Positions 12,213 to 22,699 of a DNA stretch of 64,000 nt are shown here, piece after piece; within the stretch, counting starts at the first letter, position 1, and each line of letters begins with the position of its first letter. The position numbers and the translations under genes are program-made. Origin of the DNA: Cliona cf. orientalis (lineage: Eukaryota; Porifera; Demospongiae; Clionaida; Clionaidae). Location of the stretch: assembly GCA_963930775.1 (NCBI GenBank), contig OZ005694.1:2356001-2420000 (forward strand). The letters are read 5' to 3'. Under the pieces are notes generated by a model. The model had not been told where the DNA came from. It made no database searches and saw only the letters and a list, made by a program, of their open reading frames with translations.

Positions 12213-13267
12213 CCTACGCCTATGCATGCACAACCTTTACTATAGAGAAACAATGGTCTTCTATTTTGTGAACATAGCCCTCCAGGTGTGACAACAACAC
12301 GGAAGAAGAGCTGCATGGCCAATCATAGAGGACACTGAGACTATGTGCCACAAACACACCACTCTAATCGTCCTGTATTTGAGATTCAGCTGTGTTCTGA
12401 AGATTACTATGCCCTCTGCCCTCTGTAGGTACATCTGGGAAGAAGAGCTGCATGGTCAATAATAGATGAGACTGCCGCAAACAAACCTCTCTAACTGTGC
12501 TCTAATTGAGAGCCAGCCAGCTTTGATCATGGATTATTATGAGTTTGCTGGGGATTTCAGTCTAGCCACACATCATGTGCAATGTGCCTGTGTGTGTACA
12601 ACATGTCTGTGGCATGAACTGTATGAACATCACACTCTTTAGTCACTGGTACACTAATTACATGTAAATTGTCTGCGAAATGCTTCACATCAAGTATGAA
12701 CAAATACAGCTGGGTCTCAACTACAGCACAATTAGAGTGGTTGTTTGCGGCATACAGTCTCATACATTATATTTGCAATTAGTTAATACAAATAGTGATC
12801 CGGGCTGAAACTATATTATATCAAATTTACACGTAAACCAGCTACCCATTTCACCCCCCTCCCTCCACAAATCAGCCCTTGCAAGTATATGGACCGTGCT
12901 AAAGGCAGGATATCCCAGCTATGACAATCAGGGTACAATGTACGAGTGCATTTTTAACACACTATAGAAGAATGCACAATAATGCTTTTGCTAAGTCTAC
13001 CTAGCCTGCATGTGAAAGCATTCATAATAATTATCACTAATAGCTATCATTGTTACCCACTCTTTCAGTGCCAGCCACATGTACTGTTTCCTGCTGGTAG
13101 ACTGGTCCCTTCAATCTGCAAGTCACAATCTGAAAGATTGGAGTCATAATAATATCATAACTCATGATTTTATACTACTACTGTAAAATTAACTTTTTCT
13201 GCCAATTATCAAGTCTTTTCCCGCCAGTACAGAAAAGTGCAAACCTGAGTGAACAATTGCAAAAATT
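12213..13267 (+). repeat. repeat A, uninterrupted copy (empty site of the giant element)
   Basis: Closely matches 21389-21801 joined to 39381-40027, meaning the two flanks of the 17.6-kb element read through without it. The junction ACTGTATGAACATCACACTC holds a single GTATGA at 12621-12626, whereas the occupied copy has GTATGA on both sides. No coding function is seen. The repeat contains motifs such as AAGAAGAGCTGCATGG and GTGCAATGTGCCTGTGTG, and diverged relatives occur at about 14707-15330. Confidence 0.9.
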
Positions 13268-15390
13268 ATACCAAGGCGGTGGACTGAATTATTTTCATCA
13301 GATCAATGCAGTTCTTTTTAGTCACATTACTTCAGATGATATAAATCGAACATACTTTTTATCCCATATCATTCACGTTCACGTTGGCACTGCACTATCT
13401 GATTTGAATTTTGCTACGTACACAGAAGAGAATGGCAGTTGCATGCCCTCTTTCCCTCTGGGGTCTATAACTTAAGCACCGGGCCTTGAGTATACATAAG
13501 TAGGCAGTACAAAACAGTCGTGATTGTACATGTAGGTAAAAATAATGTGTGGCAGGTGGGACTATAACTGAGGGCTAACTAAAACTGAATATATATACTA
13601 ACAGTTGAAAAAACTGAACTTTAAGGAAGTATTTTTGGTATAAAATTAGCTCCATAGCTAGTTCTGGTCTACCACATCAGGCTTTGAACATCAGTCTATA
13701 AATTAAACAGTGAATTCACTGGTTTATCACAAAATTAATACTCTGTAGTGACCCTTTACCACATGCACACGCATGTGGACTTCCTGGCATACTAGAGGCA
13801 GCCTAAAAGTGTTTTAATTAAGGTGGGAAAGGGAAATTTAACACAACTTGAACCTTTAGCCTCTCTTCCAGATCATCCCATACTTTTGGCACTGCATGCA
13901 GATTGATGAAGATATGGGATAGCCCAGGTAGCTATGAGGCTGTCAAACTCACTAATGTTATTACTTTTACTTCTGTTTTCTTGATGCAGGGTTCTTGGAC
14001 GGAGTCAGGGTTCAGTCTACCCCTCCCCACACAATGAAAACAAGTTCCAAAGGAGAAAATCAGTGATCCTTACTACTCTCATTCCCAGTGATCCGTCTAA
14101 TGGTTAGCCTCCTTACTGCATTGGACTGTGATCATGTAGTGACTCGTTATACCTTGTTTAGGAGAGTTTGTCTTATTACAATGTCTTAATACGTTAGGAT
14201 CATCCCCTCATGTGACCATCGTCATTTAGTTTTCTTCCGCCGTCAATTTATAGTTCAACATTCAGTATTTAGTTTTCCATCAGTTTCTCAGTTCGGAATG
14301 TCCAATGACTTACATTCAGCAACAGTTTTTTAGGGTATCAGTTTGCAGCCCCTGCCCCCCCCCCCCACCCCCCACCCCCCACTTGACCAAATCTCATACC
14401 TGCATTAGTCATTTACCCACTGCAATCCGTAATCCGACTGGAATCGAGGTAAAAACAGATAGACAATTGAGAAGATGGAAATGGTCATCACATTGCTCCA
14501 TCCTACTCATTATTGAACAGCTATGTACCCGAAATAAAATTACATTATGCTAGCTAGTCGATGCCTATAGCCATAATGCTAGCATGATTATGCCAACCTA
14601 AAATTACCTAACCCTACTCACATGTACATGTACACATACAAACACACATACCTGGAGCCTGACTGGGCTAAAATGCAATCATTAAATTTTGCAATAAAAA
14701 CCCAACCTACGGTATGCATGGCCAACCACAGAAGACAGTGAGGATGTATGCTGCAAGCAAAGCACTCAACTGTCCTATAATTGAGATTCAATTGTATTTT
14801 GACAGTTGCTACACCCTTGTAATAATCTGTAGATATGTCTTGGATGAAGAATTGCATGCATGGTCAATAATAGACGAGACTGCTGCAAACAAACCACTCT
14901 AATTGTGCTGTAATTGAGAGCCAACTAGCTCTGATCGTGGACGATTATGACTTTACAGAGGATTTCAGTCTAGCAACATGTGCAATGTGTCTGTGTCATG
15001 AACTGTATGAGCATTGCATTGCAATCAATGGTACACTAATTACATATAAATTATCTGTGTAATGCTTCACATCAATTATCAACAAGCACAGCTGGATCTC
15101 AATCACAGCACAATTAGAGTGGTTTGTATGCGGCATGCACTCTTGTCCATTATTGACCATGCAGCTCTTCTTCACAGACGCACCTGCAGTTAATGTTAGG
15201 CCGTAGCAACCTTTAAGATACAACTATATACCGGATCTCTCTTCCTCAATCATAGGACAGTTAGAGTGGTGTATTTGCGGCATACATCCTAACTGTCCTC
15301 CATGATTGACCATGCAGCTCTTCTTTTTGTAAGTTGTTGTCATACCTGAAGTGTTTAGCCTCATACTCAGGCTATAGAGGCTATGCTTGC
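13268..15390. other. intergenic region with diverged repeat-A relatives
   Basis: No supported gene. It holds poly-C/A tracts at 14345-14383 and, from about 14650 to 15330, diverged copies of repeat A pieces on both strands (for example GAAGAATTGCATGCATGGTC and its inverse near 15170). The block around 14650-14720 (ACCCAACCTACGGTATGCAT) matches 44335-44400 in inverted orientation. Confidence 0.5.
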
Positions 15391-15397
15391 AGATTTC

Positions 15398-15405
15398 TAT
15401 AAAAG
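15398..15405 (+). promoter_or_regulatory. TATA box of the 15.5-kb secreted-protein gene
   Basis: TATAAAAG, 106 bp before the start codon at 15504. That places transcription start near 15430 with a short leader. The same TATAAAAG at a similar distance precedes the ependymin-like copy 2 on the other strand (42322-42329). Confidence 0.55.
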
Positions 15406-15503
15406 AGTGAGTCAAAGGTTGCCGCTGTCAATAGCGTTCAACGAACTACTACAAAAATCGGCTCAATAATACAACAATCTACTATAATATCCTGGCATTT
15501 GAG

Positions 15504-16392
15504 ATGAAGTCTGCAGTGACTCTTCTTCTGGTGTTGTCAATTGCTGCAATCTTTGCAGTCAACAGTGTGAACGGTGAATTTATTTCACAGTAGCTACCCT
15601 ATAGTGAGATATTAAATTTTTGACATGGAAAAAATGTTGTTGCTTTAGACTTTAGTAAATACCTACAATGGTCTCTCTGTAGTATTAGAATTGCTTTAAA
15701 ACCACACTGCATAAAGCCTCGAACCAAGGCTCTAATTTTCGTGTTTAACTTTGCACACAAAGAGGAAGAGCCTGAATAAAGGCAATGCTGTATGCATGCC
15801 AGCTCTCAATATCATTCCATACATTTTTTTATCTAATACAGGTGATTGGCATGATGATGTTCAAGCGGTAATTGACTTTTTAGCACCAAAATATGAATCT
15901 CATTATGGGCTTGCAGTCGACCTGATAAACCAATTCGAAACCGCTCGTGGCTATGATTCCTGGGTGGTCATCGTCTATGATGATGTCTACGGTGGCAGCA
16001 AACACACATGGAAGGGCTACCCAGACAACGTTCATGTCAGCTTCCGAAACGGAGGTCACAACATCGTGGTGGGTCGTATCCCTTATGGTACAGGGGCTGC
16101 TCCTAGTGACACACGAGGGGCGCTTACTTCTGCAATCACCACAGCACCTGAGACATGTGTCAAGACCGGTTGGTGGAACCTCTCTGAGCGCTGTTATTAT
16201 GATTCTGAAAAAACAAATTTTGACACTTGGGATAAGCTTGTTGAGCAAGGCAAAGTGACTCCACTTATGCTGCACGTTGCTTCAAGGAATAATCCCGATG
16301 TAAATCTGGAGAGAAGTGTAGGAGTTACAGATTACATCACTTATGGGCCTGCTGGCAATTACTATGTAACTCTTCTTGCTAAAGCAAAGTGA
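15504..16392 (+). CDS. small secreted protein, 206 aa, family not recognised
   Basis: Exons 15504-15573 and 15842-16392, one GT-AG intron, frame closes. Exon 1 encodes a classic signal peptide (MKSAVTLLLVLSIAAIFAVN) with likely cleavage near NSVNG. The mature part begins DWHDDVQAVIDFLAPKY. It contains WVVIVYDDVYGGSKHTWKG and two cysteines, in PETCVKTG and SERCYY, that could form a disulphide. It ends NYYVTLLAKAK. There are no membrane segments after the signal. The two-exon layout with signal peptide on its own exon and a TATA box suggests a highly expressed secreted effector or structural protein, but I recognise no family. It is unrelated by eye to the ependymin-like genes either side. Confidence 0.8.
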
Positions 16393-16952
16393 GCACGAGG
16401 CAAGTACTGCAATGGTGGACAAAATTTAATGTTGACTGAGTGACATACAGAAATTACATTTTTGTATTTATGCAGGCTTCAGTTTAGCTGTATAAATATT
16501 CCAGTTTGTAATGTGTAATATCAGCTACAGTTGTACATGTACGGGCATACACGCAGTGATGTACTGGATAGCAGGAAGTTTTGTGACAAAGAACTAAAGT
16601 GGGTTGCTTGATGGTTGCCCTTCTCAAGTACCGTAGACTTTGGTTATTAAGTGCATGCGCTTATAGCAATAAACGTAACCACACCCATAAGTAATTGGGC
16701 ATGACCACAAGCGATCGTAATAGTGCTTGAGTTCTACAATCGCCATTAGTGAATGCAGAATCCTACCAATATTAGCTGTTTTGTATCTTTGGCTTACCTA
16801 TAGACCTTGTATCCATTATTTGCTTCACCTTGCTCTATCCTGATCATGATTTCACCATTGATTGGCATTCAGTACATGTACACGGCCACGCCTATTTAGC
16901 GCATGCGCTTATAAGTTGTATACTATAAGACCAGGAAGAGAGCATGCACCTA
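16393..16952. other. intergenic DNA with a short inverted pair
   Basis: No gene. AAGTGCATGCGCTTATAGC (16649) and its inverse GCGCATGCGCTTATAAG (16898) face each other across about 250 bp, so a small foldback element at roughly 16630-16920 is likely. Confidence 0.4.
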
Positions 16953-19842
16953 ATTACGTCCAGAGTCCCAATTCGCAAAAAAGAATTCGGCCTCGCGATG
17001 AGGTAATTATGATGAAATTACGATGAAATGATGATGAAACCTATGATGAAACCTATGATGTAATTGCTGTGAAACTTTCAAAATGTTTAGCGCGCATGAA
17101 AGGTTGTTGGGACCCATAATTCGAACCTAGCGTAGAAGAGATCGTGGACTATCCGAGGATATCATTATGGTGTTTCTCTCAGTTCGCTTTCTCTAGCGAG
17201 CTCGCTTTCAGGGCAGGGGGATTTCCCAATTCGCAAAAAAGAATTCGGCCCTCGCTATGATGAAATTATGATGAAATATGATGAAATGATGATGAAACCT
17301 ATGATGAAACTTATGATGTAATTGCTCTGAATACTGCTTCAAAATGTTTAGCGCGCATGAAAGGTTGTTGGGACCCAGAATTCGAACCTAGCGTAGAAGA
17401 GATCGTGGACTATCCGGTGATATCCTTATGGCGTTTCTCTCAGTTCGCTTTCTCTAGCGAGCTCGCTTTCAGGGCAGGGGGATTTCCCTATTCAGTCGAG
17501 CACATGGCAACGTGCAACCGGCTCAAGCCGCGCGCCCCAATATACGCGTGTACGGAGCATGCGCAGTTTGTCGACGTGTTCCAGTTCGAATTTATGGCGG
17601 CTACTTTTCATGAGGGACTCGGGATGTAGTCTCTTAGTTGTTCATTTCATCCCGAGTCCCAATTCACAAATCGAAATTCGGCCGCTCGATGAGGTAATTA
17701 TGACGAAACCTATGATGAAATTATGATGAAATTGGGGTGAAGACTGCTTCAAAATATTTAGCGCGCATGACAGGGTGTTGGGACCCAGAATTCGAACCTA
17801 GCGTACAAGAGATCGTGGACTATCGATGACATATGGCGATTCTCTCAGTTCGCTTTCTTTGGCGAGCGAGCTCTCTGGGGGGATTTCCCTATACAGTCTA
17901 GCACATGGCAGTGGAGGTCACGTTCGGGTCAACCGGCTCAACCCGCGCGCCCCGTGTACGGAGCATGCGCAGTTTGTCGATGTGTCCAAGTTCGAATTAT
18001 GGCGGCGTACAGTAAGCGCGGTGCAATACTTATGAGGGACTCGGGATGTAGTCTCTAAGTTGTTCATTACATCCCGAGTCCCAATTCGCAAAAAAGAATT
18101 CGGCCCTCGCTATGATGAAATTATGATGAAATTACGATGAAATGATGATGAAACTTATGATGTAATTGCTCTGAACACTGCTTCAAAATGTTTAGCGCGT
18201 ATGACAGGGTGTTGGGACCCAGAATTCGAGCCAGGCGTAGAAGAGATCGTGGACTATCGATGATATATGGCGATTCTCTCAGTTCGCTTTCTTTGGCGAG
18301 CGAGCTCTCTGGGGGGATTTCCCTATTCAGTCTAGCACATGGCATGGCAGGCAGTGAAGGTCACGCGTCCGGGTCAACCGGCTCAAGCCGCGCGCCCCAA
18401 TATACGCGTATACCGAGCATGCGCAGTTTGCCGATGTGTCCTAGTTCGAATTATGGCGGCGTACAGTAAGCGCGGTGCAATACTTATGAGGGACTCGGGA
18501 TGTAGTCTCTAAGTTGTTCATTATTATTACATCCCGAGTCCCAATCCGCAAAAAAGAATTTGGCCAACGTATGATGAAATTATGATGAAATTACGATGAA
18601 ATGACGATGAAACCTATGATGAAACCTATGATGAAACCTATGATGTAATTGCTGTGAAACTGTTTCAAAATGTTTAGCGCGCATGAAAGGTTGTTGGGAC
18701 CCAGAATTCGAACCTAGCGTAGAAGAGATCGTGGACTATCGATGAGATATGGCGATTTTCTCAGTTCGCTTTCTTTGGCGAGCTCGCACTCGGGGGGATT
18801 TCCCTGTTCAGTCTAGCACATGGCGGTGGAGGTCATGTTCGGGTCAACCGGCTCAAGACGCGCGCCCCAATATACGCGTGTACGGAGCATGCGCAGTTTG
18901 TCGACGTGTCCTAGTTCGAATTTATGGCGGCTACTTTTCATGAGGGACTCGGGATGTAGTCTCTAAGTTGTTCATTACATCCCGAGTCCCAATTCGCAAA
19001 AAACAATTCGGCCGCGCGATGAGTAATTGATGAGTAATTGATGACGAAAGTAATGATGAAATGATGACGAAATTTATGATGAAACCTATGATGTAATTGC
19101 TGTGAAACTGTTTCAAAATGTTTAGCGCGCATGAAAGGTTGTTGGGACCCAGAATTCGAACCTAGCGTAGAAGACATCGTGGACTATCGATGAGATATGG
19201 CGATTTTCTCAGTTCGCTTTCTTTGGCGAGCTCGCACTCGGGGGGATTTCCCTATTCAGTCGAGCACATGGCAGGTGAAGGTCAACCGGCTCAAGCCGCG
19301 CGCCCCGATATTGTGCGTGTATACGGAGCATGCGCAGTTTGTCGATGTGTCCTAGTTCGAATTATGGCGGCGTACAGTGAGCACAGTATGAGGGACTCGG
19401 GATGTAGTCTCTAAGTTGTTCATTACGTCCAGAGTCCCAATTAGAAACAAAGAATTCGGCTCTCGCTATGATGAAATTATGATGAAATGATGATGAAATC
19501 TATGATGAAACCTATGATGTAATTGCTGTGAAACTGTTTCGAAATGTTTAGCGCGCATGAAAGGTTGTTGGAACCCAGAATTCGAACCTAGCGTAGAAGA
19601 CATCGTGAACTATCGATGAGATATGGCGATTTTCTCGGTTCGCTTTCTTTGGAGAGCTCGCACTCGGGGGGATTTCCCTATTTAGTCGAGCACATGGCGG
19701 GTGAAGGTCAACCGGCTCAAGCCGCGCGCCCCAATATTGTACACGTATACGGAGCATGCGCAGTTTGTCGATGTGTCCTAGTTCGAATTTATGGCGGCGT
19801 ATTCGTGAGGGACTCTGGACGTAGTCTCCAAGTTGTTCATTA
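16953..19842. repeat. tandem array of ~415-460-bp units, about 7 copies
   Basis: Units start near 16953 (truncated), 17227, 17650, 18068, 18529, 18975 and 19424. Each runs from AGTCCCAATTCGCAAA, through an ATGATGAAA-rich stretch, GCGCGCATGAAAGGTTGTTG, AGAATTCGAACCTAGCGTAG, a GC-rich part with GGAGCATGCGCAGTTTG, to GAGGGACTCGGGATGTAG. The ends of each unit are perfect 15-bp inverted repeats (TACATCCCGAGTCCC and GGGACTCGGGATGTA), separated from the next unit by the spacer GTCTCTAAGTTGTTCAT. So the array looks like a tandemly amplified TIR element plus one constant flank. The outermost ends carry the variant ACGTCCAGAGTCCC / GGGACTCTGGACGT. Short ORFs recurring in each unit are not supported as genes. 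Confidence 0.85.
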
Positions 19843-21388
19843 CATCCCCAGTATAAATTTACTTTTTTGCGGTTATTAGGTAATTATGTTGTAATTATGA
19901 TGTAACCTATGATGCATAGCGCTAAAATTCAGAGCCTTTACAGAACACTTCTGAGACCTGAAAATCCACAGAATCATATATTAACTTACATATATACATA
20001 TCCAGCGAATACATTAAAAGCTGAGTGCTACTTTCTCCGACAAGTAATGCCAGCCGAACTTCACGCGTTCTCTTGGCTGACGTAATCCTGTGGATAAATA
20101 AAGCTAGCCTTGCGCTATTTATAGCACGCGTCATACCACGACCGATCTGAAGTTCGGAAGCTGTACTGTGCTGTCGAGTTTATCTCCTTTGATTGAAGCA
20201 TCGAAACTCGAAGTCGAAAGTTGATCTTAGACTCCATCTCTGCGATTGAGGCCCCGGCATCGATGTGTGTATTGACGACCTTTACCACATTCACCATTAG
20301 AACTATGCAGCCACTGGGGATGTGGTCAAGGGTTCATAAACAACAATAATTATTATGTGCTTAATAAATAACCAGATAAATTCAATCTAGCTACCAGAAT
20401 TTCTCTTACATGTACTTACAAATGGAAATTCCATGCACACCAAGGAGATGAAGCCATCAAATTTATCTAGCCACCCATTCCAGTTCACCCCCTCCCTTCC
20501 CAAATCAGCCCTTGCATATAGCTACTGTTAATTTACCGCGGTACATCAACAGGTGCTGATCCGGAAAATTTGCATGGAAGGTGGTTGTCGGTGTGGCTAC
20601 CCATAGTAGCTAAACCATACTGATGCAAAGGGGGTGGCTTGTTAATAATGCTGGACATCTCCTATAATACGTTGCATAAAAGAACTGGTGAAGGGGGGTG
20701 GCTAGCGGCTAAGCCACGCTATCCACCCCCTGGATCAGCCGCTGATCAAAGTTCAGAGGATTCATCGTCCACAATTGTGACTGTGCATGCACAATAAAAC
20801 AAACCATACTAGCTATTGTGCTCAAGGGTGTAGATGATGAAGCCCCCCTAGATTTTTCACCATAAACTATGTAGCTACAATGAAGGGCTTATCAAGCCGT
20901 ACTGGATGTGGCTCGATAAGCCCTTGGTATAATACTTTCATTTTTGCCAAAAGGGACGAGCCACTCTCTCATTAATTTATTAAATAATTATTTTATAACA
21001 CCACTGCCACGGTGGCAATCCAATAATAAGTAGGAGTGGTTACAAAATTGGGCGTGGCAACATAACCCTCCCCCCAACTACGAAAAAGTTCTCTACACCC
21101 ATGGTGCTGGATAAATACTTGTCCATGGTGATCACAACCATTTTTTGCATGGATCAATAGAGGAATCATTCCTCTATACAAATATGCGTTTCATAGCTTC
21201 TAGAATGCCAACTTATATTTATGGAGTTAAGGCTCAAAGAAGTCAGATAGCTACATGTATGTACATGCAACTACAATGACTGTTCATGCATGATACGGAG
21301 CTATTGCCATATTTGCAGTTGTAGTTTGGTAAGCGTGGCAGCTGAACACACTAAGGAGTCCCCAGACACTTCTTTCCTCGATTCTGTA
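19843..21388. other. intergenic region
   Basis: No supported gene. It contains a small hairpin at 20881-20932 (AAGGGCTTATC facing GATAAGCCCTT), a dispersed repeat at 20545-20750 listed separately, and the partial start of an eighth array unit just after 19842. The minus-strand ORFs at 19922-20297 show no motif. Confidence 0.45.
20545..20750 (+). repeat. dispersed repeat R2, copy 1
   Basis: Runs from GTGCTGATCCGGAAAATTT to the inverse end CCTGGATCAGCCGCTGATC. Copy 2 lies at about 44885-45072 with the same order, sharing ATAAAAGAACTGGTGAAGGG and a GGGGTGGCTAGC tract. Inverted GCTGATCC/GGATCAGC ends suggest a MITE-like element. Confidence 0.6.
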
Positions 21389-21801
21389 CATTACCATGCA
21401 CAACCTTTACTAGAGAAACAATGGTCTTCTATTTTGTGAACATAGCCCTCCAGGTGTGACAACAACACAGAAGAAGAGCTGCATGGCCAATCATAGAGGA
21501 CACTGAGACTATGTGCCACAAACACACCACTCTAATCGTCCTGTATTTGAGATTCAGCTGTGTTCTGAAGATTACTATATTATATGCCCTTTGCCCTCTG
21601 TAGGTACATCTGGGAAGAAGAGCTGCATGGTCAATAATAGATGAGACTGCCGCAAACAAACCTCTCTAACTGTGCTCTAATTGAGAGCCAGCCAGCTTTG
21701 ATCATGGATTATTATGAGTTTGCTGGGGATTTCAGTCTAGCCACATATCATGTGCAATGTGCCTGTGTGTGTACAACATGTCTGTGGCATGAACTGTATG
21801 A
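21389..21801 (+). repeat. repeat A, left half of the occupied copy
   Basis: Matches 12213-12626 almost base for base (shared CACAACCTTTACTA, CATAGCCCTCCAGGTGTGAC, TGCCTGTGTGTGTACAACAT) and stops exactly at GTATGA (21796-21801), where the 17.6-kb element begins. Confidence 0.9.
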
Positions 21802-22620
21802 TACGGTGGCCGAGAGAGACACACACGCACTATGATTCGACCTTAAGTGATTCGACCGTAATTCATGCCACTGTAAGCGATTCAACCTTAAGCGATTCGT
21901 TGGTAAGCGATTCAACCTTAAGCGATTCGCTGGTAAGCGATTCGTTGGTAAGCGATTCAACCTTAAGCGATTCGCTGGTAAGCGATTCGTTGGTAAGCGA
22001 TTCAACCTTAAGCGATTCGCTGGTAAGCGATTCGTTGGTAAGCGATTCAACCTTAAGCGATTCGCTGGTAAGCGATTCGTTGGTAAGCGATTCAACCTTA
22101 AGCGATTCGCTGGTAAGCGATTCAGCCTTAAGCGATTCAACCTTAATTCATGCCACTGTAAGCGATTCAACCTTAAGCGATTCGTTGGTAAGCGATTCAA
22201 CCTTAAGCGATTCGCTGGTAAGCGATTCGTTGGTAAGCGATTCGATCTTAAGCGATTCGACCCTATTATAGCTATGTCTAATCTAGTTAGTCAGCGATTC
22301 GACGCTAAGCGATTCAGCTTTAAGCGATTCAACCTTAAGCGATTCGTTGGTAAGCGATTCGACCGTAAGCGATTCAACCTTAAGCGATTCGACGCTAAGC
22401 GATTCAGCCTTAAGCGATTCAACCTTAAGCGATTCGTTGGTAAGCGATTCGACCGTAAGCGATTCGTTGGTAAGCGATTCGACCCTATTATATATCTAAT
22501 CGATTTGTTATAGTTAGTCAGTGATTCGACCCTAAGCGATTCGTTGGTAAACTATTCATCTTTAAGCGATATTCGCTTTCTTGGTGGCACGATTCAACCT
22601 TAAGGTATATATTGTAAGCG
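21802..22620 (+). repeat. left terminal inverted repeat with 15-bp minisatellite
   Basis: After TACGGTGGCCGAGAGAGACA and a CA-rich stretch, some 45-50 units of a 15-bp repeat follow. Each is AAGCGATTC plus one of six tails (AACCTT, GTTGGT, GCTGGT, GACCGT, AGCCTT, GACGCT). The variant AATTCATGCCACTGT is interspersed twice. Because 15 is divisible by three, the array is open in several frames and gives long artefactual ORFs. The order of variants from the tip inward matches the inverse of 38757-39380. Confidence 0.92.
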
Positions 22621-22699
22621 AGTTAGCTAATCACGTGACATTAATTAATATTGTTGCCTACCTCGTGCATATCCTAGTACCTCACGTCATTGAGCTACC

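Noticed and set aside
13164-13475. 103-aa plus-strand ORF (FHQINAVLFSHITSDDINR)
   Set aside because: Overlaps the end of repeat A, has no motif and is not preserved in the second repeat copy, which diverges at 40027.
15880-16275. 131-aa minus-strand ORF opposite the secreted-protein gene
   Set aside because: Shadow of the plus-strand exon; no signal peptide or motif.
17357-19879. Recurrent ORFs such as MRYGDFLSSLSLAS in the tandem array
   Set aside because: Present because the repeat unit is copied. Frames differ between units and no splice or motif evidence supports coding.
21750-22513. Long ORFs on both strands encoding SDSTLSDSLV- or NRLRLNRLP-type repeats (also 38740-39390)
   Set aside because: They are by-products of a 15-bp minisatellite, open in several frames because 15 is a multiple of three. 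No start context, splice sites or non-repeat coding sequence.
21840-22560. CRISPR-like array
   Set aside because: Repeats of 15 bp with 6-bp tails and no unique spacers, in an intron-bearing animal genome, form a minisatellite.
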